In this document: positions 39,119 through 53,066 of the stretch, one piece after another
Layout: each line of letters begins with the position of its first letter
How positions within the stretch are numbered: the stretch's first letter is position 1
Source: Serinus canaria
Taxonomy: Eukaryota > Chordata > Aves > Passeriformes > Fringillidae
Assembly: GCF_022539315.1 (NCBI RefSeq)
Contig: NC_066316.1
Coordinates: 35,837,245-35,901,244 of the forward strand
Length of the DNA: 64,000 bases
Direction: 5' to 3'
Position numbers and translations under genes: made by a program
The notes under the pieces: model-generated
Database searches by the model: none
Seen by the model: the letters and a program-made list of their open reading frames with translations, nothing else
What the model was told of the DNA's origin: nothing

Positions 39119-42100
39119 GCCACCCATACCCTGCCTGCACCCCTGACTCTGAAGCCCTGAGTGTGCTGTGGGACTGCAGGGCTGCAGCAGCCACTCAGGG
39201 CTACTGGCATGGAAACCAGAACCTGAAGCTCATGCTTTTGATGCAGGAGACAGATCAGGTTTGCACCCTTTAATGAGGATTGGAAACCAAGCATGCTGTG
39301 GGTTAGGGTGCCTCTACAATTTGCCTTCAAGAGATATCTTGAGGAAAGTCAAGACCTCCAGTCCCTTCCTCCAGACTGTGGTCACCCAAACCTGGGTTCT
39401 CTTTCGAGGCTTAGTGCTAATGTGTTGCCTTTCAGAGCCAAACAAGTTCTCTGCATCCTTCAAAAGCAGAAAAAAAAAGAGGCATTGGTGGTAATGCTTA
39501 AATTTTCTATTAGTGGTTTGAACACGTGCTCAGGAAATGTGACACACGGCTTTTAAGCTTTTCTCAGCTGGAGGATTTTCAAACCCACATCAGAGAATAT
39601 CAGCAAGAAAGAGCCTGTAGCTGAGGGATGAGAGTGCTTTCGGGGCAGAGGGCAGGTCTGCTTACACATTGCACGCCAGTCTTTGGATGAAAATCAAGAA
39701 TAATTCTGGGAACACGGACTGGAGCTCTGCTGGCCTTCTGAGTTATAATTCCTCTGTCCTGGTCTCTTCTTCTGTGCTCTGGAGAGCTGCATTTACACTG
39801 CCTCTGCCCAAGGGTCCTGACCATGAGAAAGATACTTAAAATTATTACCTTGGAATAAAACTGCCCCTGTAAAAACCTCAGAGAGGCAGGGCACAGGTCC
39901 TTTGTAACTGAGTGCTGGTTTTTGAGGTTGGCCCCATACTCACAGCCTAGATTTTACCTCTATCAGCTTTATGGTAAAAATTACCAGCACTTCTCCTCTA
40001 CTGAAACCCGTGTCCTGAGCTCAGTGTCTCGATGCAAAAGCGCACATGGTGGTCACAGCATTGGCAGGCTTTCATTCCCCACACAGTGAATTAAAAGCTG
40101 ACTTTTCAGTTCTTGTCTCTGCAAATGCCAGCTCAAAAGTGTCCCAAAGCACTCAGATGCTTTAAAAGAGAGTGGCCCCACCAGAAAAGGTCCCGTGTGA
40201 AAGCTGCTCTGTCAGCTTTCTGCACCTTCCCAAGTGTAAAGTCAACAGAAATCTTGTGCTGTAGTGGGGCCAAACCCCTCTCAGGGTTTCCCATGGCCCT
40301 TGCTGGTCAGGCTGAAAGCCAGACTATCTGTGCTGGTGGGAGAGGCTTGAGCCCATCCCTGGAGAGGCACACATTGCCTGGATGTAAATAACTGAAGCAG
40401 AAGAGAATTAAATCCAACAGCTATTTAGAAGGAAATTCACAAACAGATCTGCCCTTCCACTGCCAAGGGTGTGCTCCATGGAACCAAGGCATTTTATTGT
40501 AATTATCATGCTACCAGAGGGTCTCTTACAGCCTGACTCCCACAGCCCAGCAAACACAGGACAATCCCAGAACTGACTAAAAGTAGTAATTCAGATTCTA
40601 GCTTTCATGAGCTGGAGAGTAGCTTGAAATTGTTACTTATTTTTTATTAAAGGGTTCAAACAAGCAAAAAGCCATGGGTATAAAAAAATGATTATTTTAA
40701 AATCAACACCTTTATATAAAGAAAGAGCCTGATGTGTGATTTGTGTACAGTGCAGCTGGCAATTCTGTGAGTAGGACTACCCTGCCTTTACTAGGTCACT
40801 TTCTGTGTGCTCTGCCATATGCACATATTAGAAATTAGGACCCTGATGTCCATTTGCCAGCAAATACGGATACCTGGCTGTTTGGATTTGTTCTGGAGAT
40901 GATGCCCAACATTAGTCAGTATCTGCATCTGGTGTTGTCTGTGGTGTCCCTGCAGAAAGAACACTTTTCCAGAGGTAGCATTCACAGTTGGGCTTGTCGC
41001 CAGGGGCTGGACACCCACAGCACCACAGGGTAGTTTTGAGCTCTGTTCTTTCCTGCAGCTGAAGCCTTTTGAAATCTTTGGAAGATCCTCCCAGAATAAA
41101 GTACAGGTAAAGAAGGGCTGCCCAAGAAACTGCTGAACTTCTGCTTTAATTGTTCTGCTTTAATTGTGACAGGAGCTATTTCAGGTAGACTGAGATAAGT
41201 AGCAAGTAGCAGGTAAGTAGCATCACACGGAAATAACACTTCTCCCATGGCAATGGGATTTTTGTGCCATCACTCAGCTTTGCAAGATGTGATGTACAGA
41301 CATGGGAAAGCAGTGGGAAACTCACAGAGCCCTCCATCTATAGCATGCTCATTCCTCTTACCCCTAATCATAAAAGGAGTAGGCAAGACTTGTTTTCTCC
41401 TTCCTCCCCATTTCTTCATTTTTGCAGAGAAAGCAAGTTAACTGAGCCAGTCTCATCAGGGAGCAGTTGAAAAAAAAGAGGAAAAAGAAAACAAAAATGG
41501 GAAAGTTTATAAAAACTGAATGCATGCTTCTTTCCTGAGAGAAAAGAAATGGATTTTAAGAAGATAACCAGCTCTTGACGTGGGAAGCTCATTCCCCAAA
41601 GCCGGTACCCAAGCCAAGAGGTCAGGTCTCGTATCTTGCTGTTTGCTATTATGTTTGCATGTTACTAGGCTGGAAGGTTTGTGGTTTGTGCCGTGACTAT
41701 GAGGGAGTGCAAGCTTTCAGCCACACAAACAAATCCTGAGGCTTTAGCACAAGCTCAGTTTGTCAGCGCAAAGCAACATTTAATTAACCTAGAAACTCTT
41801 ACCCGCGAGTTTGTCTGAGCAACAAATGATCAAAGAAGATGTCTCTCCCCCATTTCATTGGTCTGGTTTGACTCCCTACAAAGGGATGTTTTGCACTCTG
41901 TGCATGGAGGGGGATGTTCTTCTTTGAAGTTGTTTTCAAGTGCTTTTGGCAAAGGTGGTAAGAAGCGTGATGTTTTTAATCTCCTTCTCTTTGCAAAAAA
42001 ATTACCAGCTGCAGAGGCCAAAACCTTTCCCCTAGAACTGCAGAAGAGTGCAAAAGGCTGCTCCTCCAACAGGTGGTGAGCTTCTTCCTGATAAACCTCC

Positions 42101-42900
42101 TCTACTTTTGCACTGGCTTTTTCAGGAGCCAAGTAAAGACCCTCTTGCTCAAGCATGGCAAGTGACGAATCAAAGGACACGTTGCCCAGTGGGCTTGCAG
42201 TAAGCTGGGACAAGAAACTGGATGAGAGCTGAGCCTAAGACAAATTGCTGAAGTTTTGCTCTTGGCAGCACTTTCAGCCCCAGCCAAACCTGAAAGGAAG
42301 CTGAGCTGGAGCTTTACTCAGCTGAACTCCCTGCTTTACACGCCGTTCCCGAAGTGAAAGGCAGCAGGCTTCAAACGGAGCTTTGAAGTGTCACATAGTT
42401 TTATTGAATTCTGTTTCCTGATCCAGAGGGGAAGGAGCAGCAGCAGGGAGAAGAGGGGAGACCATCCTCTTCAGTGGTGTCACAAACTAATTAAAGTGAT
42501 TAAAGTCATGCTGTACCCATGACCTTAGAGGACCTGCAGCACAGACACAGCAGGGCTTGTGGCTCAGTGGGTAACTATTTACATAGAGCCCCACACAAGG
42601 GCTCATAATGTATTAAATCCAGCCTTTTGGCAGGAACAAAACTGACAAACACATACACAAACCCCACAAAACTGACTTATTTTGTATTTTTAGAAGAGAT
42701 TTATGAAAAAAATGAAGATGCTGCTTGATAAGGAATTAAAAAGGAACTGGGGATAATATGCTTATTGGAATCCAGAGGTTCTTTAAGGACACCATTTTAG
42801 AAATTGAGAGTAAATGTATCTCCTGAAAGAATAAAAACTCTGAAAGACCCCTCATAAAGCAAATAAGTCAGTTTGGTTAACCAGCAGAAGCTAACAGAAG

Positions 42901-43720
42901 CTTACCCAAAAAAAAAAAAAAGCAAAAAAAAGAGAGAAGGTTATTTCAAGCAAGGGATGAAGACAATGTAAAGGTAAACAGGAAAACATAAAAAGGTTGG
43001 ATGGTTGGATCAGATAAAAGATTTTCAAGAGCAAGTCACCAGAGGCAAAAGCTAGTATTAAATGTTTTTAAACACATCAGAAGCAGGAAATGGTTAGGTT
43101 ATGTAATGAAGGCTCCTTGGCACGCCCAGAGAGGAGCACAGAGGGTGGAGGATGTATAACACCCTGCCCAGGTCCTCCCAAGCCCATCCAAGGGATCATC
43201 AGAGCACCAAAGGTTCATCTCCAGAAGCCTGAAGATCACAGAGGCCGAAGGGCAAGTGGGAATCCAAATCAAGGAATGAGGGAGGAACTTCTCCAGGCTC
43301 CTCCTGGGGCTGTCCCCAGAGGACTTCAGCCCCCATGTCCAGACTTGAAACCCATCACAGAGTGGCACTGGGGGCAGCTCTCCAGACCTCCTTTGATCCG
43401 CAGGGGGTCACTGTCCTCAGCTCTAGGACACATTATGGGAAAGCAGTTTGGAATTATTCATGCCTTACGACAAGATGCCTAGAGGAGGAACCAGAGGAGG
43501 GCAAGGGCAGGGATTTCAGTGACTTGGAGTGCTTTGTGTGCCCCTGCCTACTGGGAATGCACCTCCAGGCTCACGACTGGCTTGACCTGAGGTGTGGAGC
43601 TGGGGCAGACTCAGCTCTCTGGAGCTGCCAGACCCAGCAGGATGTGTTTTACCCTACCAAACCAGCCAGCAGCCTGTGGGAGAAACATGATGTTGGGGTG
43701 TCAGACAGTTAGTGGGCCCT
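42901..43720. other. Unassigned sequence with an A-rich tract and a 130-residue open frame
   Basis: An A-rich tract (42908-42930) is followed by an open frame at 43090-43482, rich in Pro, Gly and Arg with no recognisable domain. Another open frame on the same strand overlaps it. I do not call a gene. It may be degraded transposon sequence continuous with the LINE-like remnant that follows. Confidence 0.3.
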
Positions 43721-43939
43721 GGCAATGAGGTTAGCAGGAAAGCTTTGGTGCTCACTTTGTGGGACTTTAGCCTTCCTTCATGGCATAAAAACACGTCCTA
43801 AAACTAAAGAATGAGTAGATGAGACTTCAGGAGTGCTGATATGAATAATGTCTGGCTAGCAGGGCCAGAAGCTATTCAGACCAGGTTTCTGAATATAGCT
43901 GTAACTAAGATATTGAGTCATGAAGCCACTGCTTGGATA

Positions 43940-44120
43940 TATAATCCACCTAGGAATCATACCTCAGCTGTGATGCCACAGGAATGGAAGATGATAGATG
44001 TGACTAATTTTTAATCCAGGAAACAGATCAACAATCCTGACTTCCACTCAGGGTCATGGCACAGACTAAGACTAGTAGTCACAGAGAGGAATGTGGTATG
44101 TTGGGAAAGGTCTCATACTG
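43940..44120 (+). mobile_element. Possible ancient LINE (CR1/L3-like) remnant, + orientation
   Basis: A stretch around GAATGGAAGATGATAGATG, then TGACTAATTTTTAATCC, and then AATCCTGACTTCCACTCAGG resembles a decayed form of the reverse transcriptase segment that normally reads W-K-x-x-x-V-x-P-I-F followed by N-Y-R-P-V-S-L-T-S. A stop interrupts it. Boundaries are uncertain and could extend to about 44.7 kb. Confidence 0.35.
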
Positions 44121-44699
44121 TGCAGAGAAAAGTCACCATGTGTGTTGGATTCCTTTGAAGCTTTTCAAAAATAATTAAATTGCCAAGGGGTTAGAAGGAA
44201 GATAATTTGTGTATCAGTAATGGGTTGAATAATGGAAAACAGGATTTTCTCATTGGAGAAAGGACTTCAGTGGAATCCCTAGGGAGCCAGTCAGTGTGTG
44301 GCTCTTCAGCATGACCATAAACAATCAGACATGTGTGAGCAGTGGGGCAACAAATTTTTCTGACTAAAAAATCTACTCAGATGTACTATGCTTATTTGAG
44401 TTCAGTCAAGGTTTTCAAGTCATGTAAAGATTTATAAGCAGATCCGAAATGGTAAAAATAGACAAAGTTACCAAAAGTTTAAGACATAACTGAAATGTAA
44501 TCCAGGTGCAAATAAAATAGCAGCTACAATCTGGATTTGTAGTCTAGTCTATGTAGTAAAATAGTACTACAAATCAGTATCATAAAAAACTGCTTATTGT
44601 AAATGATCCTCTCTCTTTAACTGGAGATTAGGGCCAAAAGGGCTGGCTGAAATCTGCTATCAGATAGATATCATCTCAGCTTAGGCTGAACAGCTTTAC

Positions 44700-47200
44700 A
44701 GGCTGCTGGAAATAAAGGCTGTAAAGAGACTTCTGAGACCAGTCAATCCAGTGGTGTCCAGTCCATTGGATTCACCAGACAATCCATCACCTCTATGATG
44801 TGTGTTTTATCCTTTCTTGACAGACTCGTGTTTCAAAGACCTGCAGCCTCAGGGAAACCTTGCAACCATTAATATTGAAATGTTTTCCTTAATGTTTATG
44901 TCCAGTCTCCTTTGCAGTAAATTAAGCCTACCATTTTTCATTATGAATATGGGAAACAGCTTACTTATTTCCTTTGTAAAGCAACTTTATACATATTTAA
45001 GGACATAAAAAAACTTCCTGACTTTCAAATTATTCTTTTCCTTCAGTCTGAGAATGCAGTTCCTTCAATCTTCTTTCACAAGTCGTATTTTCTGGATCAC
45101 TAGTCATTTGTGCTGCTTTCCCCTTGCCTTTCTCCATCTGCAGGGATGAAAGCCAGACCACCACAAGGAATATTCCAGATGAGCTGTTGCCAAGCACTGA
45201 GTAGAGCAGAATGGTCATTTCTTATGCCTTGGAGTCTGCAGCCTTGCATTTATAAGAATGGTATTTGCTTTATTGTCACCAAACAAACACCGTTGATATG
45301 AGTTCAACTTCTTCAACCAGTTTATTGATTCCTCTTGGATCATTGCCAGCTATGATTTATGACTCCAGGGGCCTCTGTGCTTTTGGCTCATTACCTAGAG
45401 ACGGAGCAGACTGAGATGAGGTTCTGGAGAAGCCACCTCTGTGTGTCTTGCATCGAGCAGTGGCCACCAGGGGCTACTCTGCAGTTGTATGTGCCACCAG
45501 TTTTGTCGTTCTGTGTGAACCAGTGATTGGGAAAGTATTGTCTTCAGGCTCTGGATGTGCTGCCTCTGAGGGGTTTCTGACATGCAGCAAAGAGAAGTAG
45601 GCATATTTCCAGTCAGCAGAATTTGCTGTGGAGCACTGTGAGCTTCCTCATGGTTCTAGGTTAGAAAGGACAGAGAACCAGCCATCCAAACTGTGCTTCC
45701 CTAAACTGTAGTAGCAAATGAAATAGTGCCAAGGAGGGCCTGGCTAGACACATGGGATGTGGAAACTCTTGCTTGTGCCCTTTCCACAAGATATGTTATT
45801 CCTGGTGCAGAAGGAAAGCAAACCAGTTCAACATCATTTATACTTGACAAACCTACCTTAGGTAACACTCACCTTCTTTGTCTTCCATATATAGTTTGTT
45901 CATTTTTTTTTCCCCACCAATATCTTTTCAATGGAAATTCCCTTTAATCAATTGATAACTTCCCATCTCCATTCTACATCTTTTAAAACCATCCCCTCTG
46001 GTTTTGATTTTGCCATCTTCAGGCCACCTTGTTTGCCCTTTGTGGGTTTGCTGAGATTGCATCATTCTGAGGTTAGTTTCACTCAGCCTTCAGGATGTCA
46101 GGCTGAGGTTTTCTTGTTCTAGTCCCCTTGAAAATTTCTAAATTATCTGAATAATTTCTCTGTCAGACTTTGCATATTTTTGAGTGAAAACTTTAATTTG
46201 CATCTGATTCCAATTTTTTCAGATACCTGCTTCAAATACTTTTGCTCACTGAAATGCAGCCAAGAACAAGCAAAATGGAAAGACCACAAAGGCAATTTTA
46301 AAACATTCTTAACTAAGCCTCAGTTAAAAGAGACTCAGCAAGGGCCAAGCCCTGTCTTATTTTCTAGATACTTTACAATAACTGAACACAGGAGGAAAAT
46401 GCAGATATTATTCCAAAAACACCTGGAATACAGACCAAGAACCCTTGATGCTCATAATCAAAAGACATCCACCATCAACAGAAATCAAACTGGTGGAAGA
46501 ACCTCATGTGTTTTAGGCAAAATTTGAATGCTCCAGAGACAAAACCCTACTGAGAACAAAGGAGGAATGAAGAGGGTTCACAGCCAAACCACACAGTTTG
46601 CAGTCTCAGAGTCTTGGCCTAAAGATGACAACCAAAGAATAGGCAAAACTCTTCACTGCCTCATTCCCTGGAGATTAGTCCATCTCTTCTCAAGCCTCAG
46701 GGTAAAGGCCTGGTGATAACTAAGTGGCAAAACTTTTCCCCAAGTGTCTTTCACATGGCCTGAAAAAAGAGGCTAACTAACAGAGCTTGTGACTCTCAAG
46801 TGGCAAACCATTAGTGCTGGGTGCCACTCTGGGAACACAGCTGCCTGAGTCATGGCTCAGGGTGGAGAGAAGCAGCTCCACTCCAGCCCATGCACGTCCA
46901 AATCTGAGATACTGCCAGGATCTTGATGAGATCTGGTGAGTCACCACTGGACACATGTTCCGCAAAATGTAGGTGTTGGCAAGATGAGGTTAAAACTGGA
47001 AGATTTGGTGAGGACAGAATGGTTTTTGCTTGAAGTTGGGAATTGGAATCTTGCAGCTGGGAATGCTAAGAAAGTAGGTGTGGGAAAACTCCATTTTTTA
47101 TGCCTAGTGTTGTTCATCCTCTGCCTGCTTTGAGAAGTAGAATTCCTGTGTAGAGATAACACTCTAATAGATGTGCTTCAGCCTCCTGCTGGGAGAGAGA
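44700..47200. other. Intergenic, no gene seen
   Basis: AT-richer sequence with short open frames only. The longest, 115 residues at 46180-46527, is Lys/Gln-rich with no recognisable family. Confidence 0.5.
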
Positions 47201-47253
47201 GATCACAAAAACACAGCCTTGTGGTAAACTGTCTGTGCAAGAAGCTTTTTAGC

Positions 47254-47396
47254 ATGAACTGAGCCTAACCCAGCCTGTGTTCCCGTGTGCCTTTGGTCTC
47301 TAGGATGAACTGAGCCTAGCCCAGCCTGTGTTCCCATGTGCCTTTGGTCTCTAGGATGAACTGAGCCTAACCCAGCCTGTGTTCCTGTGTGTCTCA
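47254..47396 (+). repeat. 51-bp minisatellite, about 2.8 copies
   Basis: Units beginning ATGAACTGAGCCTA start at 47254, 47305 and 47356, exactly 51 bases apart, and contain CCCAGCCTGTGTTCC and TTTGGTCTCTAGG. Because 51 is divisible by three, the minus strand shows a 17-residue repeat (GTQAGLGSVHPRDQRH-type). This is an artefact of the period rather than evidence of a protein. Confidence 0.9.
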
Positions 47397-50300
47397 GCTG
47401 CCTGGTGTTGTTGGTGAGGTGATGCAATAATCCACCCTTCACATTTCAGCTGCATTTTGGTGGTTGCCATGGTTTCCTCTGTGTGTCAATTCACAGGGTG
47501 GGTCAAAGAAGAGCTGGTCCTCTCAGGCTCTTGACACTGCCACTTGCCTTCTGTGTCCCACACTTTAGCCTAGGGCAAAGCAGAAGGGAGCTGGTGCAAA
47601 AATTTGGGAGGTCAAGCCCAGACCACTTACCCCAAACTTTGTCACACCACACCTCCCATAAGACTGACTTTGCTATTTTGTATTCTTGCTAGTTCCTAAG
47701 ATTCATCAAAAGACTCATAGTGTTAGTTCTATGGATCCCAGAACTTCCTTGTGCTGCTTACAGAAAATGGTTATTCCCTTTCCTACTTCCCAATACTGCC
47801 CAAATGGAGAAGAAGCCATCCCTCCAAAGAAATCCATCTCTTTAGGAGAAATTCCAACAGTATCACAATTACATACTTTATATAGGGTGAGTCATAGAAA
47901 GTCATGGGAGGAAAACATTTGAAATAAACATGAGCTATGAAACATCAGTTCAAATTCTTATCTACAGCTTTGTTAGAGACAATAAAGATGGAAAATAAAT
48001 GATCTACCCTTGTAATAAACCTGTCAAATGGGCCACAAAGAGCGTGGCACCAAAACACCATAAGTTATGCTGTGTTTCTTTGGAAAGGAAATGCTACCAA
48101 ACATCAGCCAAGGCTAAATTACTGATCAGAGAGGATGCAGTTCCAAAAGTTTTCCATGTAGCATCTAGCTAAGAGTGTTTCAAACCACTCCCCCAGAGTA
48201 AAAGGTCAGGCACTAAACAATTTGCCAAAAGAACAGATAACGTCTATGGAAGAAACATAAAAATTAAAGAAGAGATTACGTTGATCAAAAGAGGCACTCA
48301 AAACACCAATAAACAACCTGGAATTACTTCCTGAACAGAAATACAATCAAGACAGAGCTGCAAGTTCTACAACACTACCCAGGAAAACTTCCCTTCCTTC
48401 CTTAGTAGAGCAGTCAGGGTAACTGTGTCTACCCAAGTGCACCTCTGGCAAAACATAAATCTGTCAGCTCTTGGAACATGCACTATGCAAAGAGAGACCC
48501 ACACCTTGAAGAGTTCACAGAACACTTTTTACAGAAACTGAAAAGGATCCAATTGCTGAGCCTCAGACAAACTACAGAATCTGAAATGGTTCACAGTCAC
48601 TAATCCCCAGCACCATCCCCAGTCCAACACACACAGCAGTTTTCATTCTTGATCCTGTATCATTTCCAGTTGCCAGGCTTTAGGTATACAGATGTGCACT
48701 TCAAAACATTGATCAGGCATGCAAAATAAGGCAAAATCCAGAAAAAATCATTCCTATACCATCTTCAGATCATCCATAAAACCAACTGAGCATATCCTTC
48801 TCAGGGTGTGCTGAGGGCAAAACCATTCCTGATTCCCTGCTCCCAAGCTCAGAACTAACCCTCTGCCAAGATGGTTGTCACTCAGACCAGAAACTCGCAA
48901 CTCAGACACAAAGCAGACACATACCAAGAACACTTCATTAACATTAATCACATGACAAGTTAAAGCAGCATCCTTAGGCCTTGCCATTAAATACAGATTT
49001 CTCACAACTCATTTCAAGAGAAGCCCCATGCAGGTGGCAAGAGTGCCAATTGCAGATTTCTCTGATGTACCCAGAACCAAATGCTGTTGAGGGACACTGG
49101 AAATTCCTTTATGTAGCAATCCCTTCCCTCCTAAATAACATGCTGGAAATCTGCCTTGGAGATTGAGATAAGACATGGCACCAGCTTTTGGCTAAAACAC
49201 TGACACATCGGTACAAAGATATGCTTGAGCAAATTAATTTTAAACCTTGTCTTTTCAGCATCAAGTAAATTTATAGCATTAAAATGCTATATACATGCTT
49301 AGTGCAACTGGTTTTCTGAAATAGGCTTGGGAATAACCACAACCATTGAGACGGGCACTCAGAAACGCTGAGGTGAGTTGGAAAGAGGGGAATGCAAGTT
49401 GTGCCACCAAATACCATGCTTTGTTCCAGCCACCACCTCTGTCCTTTGGATGCTGACCCTTGGCAGACAAACTGTGAAGTGGGGTGTTTTGATCACACAC
49501 AGGCAGGGAGAATGTTGATGAGCACCTGATCTGGTGCACAAGGAGGCCATTGTCACTGGTGCTGTGAAAGGGTGACAGAGGGACTGTGGCTGGGTTTGGT
49601 GCAAATGGATTAAAGCCAGGTGCAGTAGACAGGCACCTTAGAGGAGGAGGGACACAGAAATATGGTGTGTAAAATTGCAGCAGTGACCTGTGTTTAGGGA
49701 CCTGCCTCCTGCCCTTCCTGCCCTTCCTGGGTTCCTCTGTCTCCAATGGTATCCTGAATCGAAGAGAAGGCAAAGGCTCTGAAATATTGTCACTTGTGTT
49801 ACTCTGCCTCTGGGCATGGGTGGCCCTCCCAGCAGCCCAGTGTCACTCTGGCTGCACTCCATGGCAGCTCCTATTGCATTTTCACCAGTGTTTGTGGCAG
49901 CTGCCTTATTTAAGGCTGCAGCTGTCAGGAGAGCTAACAAGGTGCCTCTCACAGTACTGCTTGCTTTCACGAGACTTTACAAGGTGTTGCTAAGACTTGT
50001 TTGCTCTCACACAGCACAAGCATCTGAACAGGATGTAAACTCTTCTGTGGAAACCCAGCACAAACTGCTGAGACCCTGGGATTCCAGTAAAAGCAGGTGT
50101 CAGGACACGATCAGCCCCTGAGGGTGCAAGTGGGCACCCTGGAGCTGTGTTTGCTTTCCAGAGAGGGTGTGTGTGTGCCCCCAGGGCACATCAGTGCAGC
50201 ACAGTGCCCATCACAGCTCTTGCTGTGTCTGCTGCCTCAGACTCACACACAGGGGTGAGACTGGCTGTGTGCACATCACAGAGCAGGGTACTGTCGTGTA

Positions 50301-53035
50301 TAATTTCCCAGGAAATTAAAGTGGCCTTGCATTCTTTTTTACCCTTTTTTTCCTGGAGGAAATAAGTGATGAGGTGAGATTTCCCAAGTACAGGTGGAGC
50401 TCCAAGAAGTGAGATGAGCCAAGAAGGGCACTGAGTGACCTGTGCCACTAGCTTCAGTACCTGGAAGAGCTTGAAAATGGGGTTTTGCCTCCTAAGGAAA
50501 GGCTAGCAGAAAGCACCCTAGAGCTGAAATCAGAGACCTGCACTTCATCTGCCTAGAGGCAAGTGAGGTCCCAGAAAATTCCTCAGAATGGGGCAGATGG
50601 GTACTAGCCAGGTTCAGGCAGCCTGGGATGGAGGTAGTGCATCTCTCTGCAGACAAACTGGAGTCAGTTCTCCAGAATCTGATGTGAGATGCAAGACCTG
50701 TTACTGAGATGATTCAGCTGTGCTCAGATTCCGAGCTGAGGAAAAAATAAATTAAATCCCAAGGCAAATTCTTACATTTTGAATCTTGTAGACATAGAAA
50801 CAGCAACACAGACCTAGACAGGCGTAGACAGCAACATTTCTGACATTAAAAAATTGCAGTCTAACATTGAAAGGGAAATGGGAAGGATGAAAATAAACTG
50901 AGGGAGTTGGACTGCAATCTCCCATTTTCATTTTAAGTCATTCAAATATTATTATTTTGAATTTTTTTAGAATTTATACAAATGAATGAAATTTCAAGGA
51001 AATTTATTTTCCATCTGTTTTTTAAAATAGTGGTGGAAATCAACCTTTAGTTGGTAGAAAGTGATAACACAGAATCTTTACTAATCTTCAAACTTGCCTT
51101 TAAATAAATCTTGCATGGGTGAAACAAACTCTTTGGGAGGAACTGATTTTCATTGGGTAAATTTCTGTTCATGCCAGCTGAAGCCATAATTTGGGTCAGA
51201 TGTCTCAGCAATTCACAGCTTGTAATAGATGAAGAATTGTTGTGATTCACTTTGAAACACACGATGGGGTAAATTTCAATTGTCAAAATTCTTGTAAAAT
51301 TGAAACAGGGTAGGTTCCTGCTGACCAGGGATACTAATGAAAAATAGCTAGCAGCAAAAGAATGGAAAAAATGAGCGGCAAAACGCAAACCAGGGAAAAC
51401 AGCAAAAGCTTGAACAGGAAGCCCAGTCCTTGGGAAACATTTTGACACCCAGAGTAGGAACCTATCTTCAGTGGGATCTGTTGTCCCCATACTTCAGGCC
51501 AAGGGTGCTTTCAGAGCAGCAAGGGTTTTACTGCATTGTAATGCACCAGGAACGTGTGGTCGCTCCTTGAAGCAGCGCTGTTCCCATGCCGAAAAGAGAC
51601 AGTCTGGAGCCTGCAAATGAGAGACAGCCTCTGCTGGAACGTGAAGGGACAGCTGAGAGCTGCCTGATTTCATAAGTGTCTGGGATTTTCCAAGGCAAGT
51701 GCTTAGGTACCCATTTCTCACTGGCATCCGTTGGAACAATGGCGCGCAGCCTTCCCGCTTTCCTTACAACGCCTTTAATAGTGACGGCTGGAAAGAGGCC
51801 ATTTATTTTTGGAGGTAACCTGTTTGCTTCTCACATGGAAAGGAATCTCAGCTTAAAAATATTCTCATCAAGGAAGGACAAAGCTACATGGGCCTAGGAG
51901 AGCTCAGGTGCCAGGGAGCCCCAGATCCATGAATGCCCAGTGTCCATCGCTTAGCATGAGTGTCTGTGCACTGGGCATTATCCCACCTCTGCCCCTGCAC
52001 CTCAGGTCTGAGCATCCCCTTGGCAAGGCCATCCATGGGGATGCTCACAGGAAGGGAGTCAGCAGGGTTTCCATGGGAGCCAGCATGTTGTAGGTACATG
52101 TACTTTGTGAGTCACTGCTCCAGGCAACAGGAATACAAAGCTGAAGTGCACCAAGGCCTCCTCCCACACAGGTATCCCTGCTGGATGCAGGTCAGACTTC
52201 CTTAGACTTCCCTAAAAGAATCCAAAAGGAAATACTTCTAAAAGCACTGTAATTTCAGAAACTGAAGCTGCAAAGTCATCCAGTGCTTAACATCTGCTAG
52301 AACTGGGAAATCTTCTCCAACCTACCTCGGCATCCTACCATACACACCAAATAGAAAAATTAGCCTTGTCTGTGGTGGCAAAGTTTGCTTAACATTTGAC
52401 TTGTAACAGTGACTGCCAGATGCCAGTCTCTCAAAAAATGACAATTTCTTTGATGCTTTTCAACTGAGCAAAGTGCATGGAAAAGTACAAAAGGAAAACT
52501 TATTCAGTCCAAACTGAAAAGCCTTCACAAACCCAAAGAAAACTCAGGTTGATGTCCCCAAAGTAAATCTCACTACTGCTAGCCATTGTTGCATAAAGCA
52601 AAAAATGCTGCCCTGAAACTGCAGTGAAATTTAAAATACATTTAAAATTTAAAAGAAAACCAAGTTAGATTACGTTTTTGGTACGATGATAGTCTTGGTT
52701 TTCATCCAGCACTTATCTTGTAAACCTTTCTGCTGCAACATTCCTTCACTGCCAAATCTGGTTTACTTTCTTCCACAAGGAAAAATGCAAGAATGTGGTG
52801 ATGCTTCAATCACTTGTACAACAGAGAGAAGTGGAAGTTCAGGGACACCCTGGCTGAACATATGTATAACTTGTCCTTTAGGAAATGAAGACAAGACTTT
52901 GAATGTAATTGTGCTAGCCAACAAATGTTAAGCAAGTGCTTAGGTCTAAAACAATTTGTTCTTACCAAGTTTTGCACAGAGAAAGATGAAAAGGTAATTG
53001 GCCAACTGATGCACATTTCTAAATTAATAGATCTG

Positions 53036-53066
53036 TGGTAATATATTTGTCTCAAATATATTACCA
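53036..53066. repeat. AT-rich 14-bp perfect inverted repeat
   Basis: TGGTAATATATTTG and CAAATATATTACCA flank the loop TCT. It could form a stable hairpin. No element family recognised. Confidence 0.75.

Larger units (their letters stand above)
36260..42900. other. Intergenic, no gene seen
   Basis: No exon or repeat family is confidently recognised. Open frames up to 145 residues lie on both strands around 36.4-37.3 kb and 41.8-42.2 kb, overlap one another and lack recognisable domains. A short GGA repeat (37929-37952) and a small direct duplication (39050-39118) are the only structures seen. Confidence 0.5.

Noticed and set aside
43090..43482. 130-residue open frame as a novel gene
   Set aside because: No recognisable domain, an overlapping frame on the same strand, and proximity to LINE-like sequence. 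Nothing supports translation or splicing.
49279..51490. Minus-strand frames of 164 and 147 residues
   Set aside because: Single open frames with no recognised family, no splice context that I could extend and overlapping alternatives. They fit chance in 64 kb.
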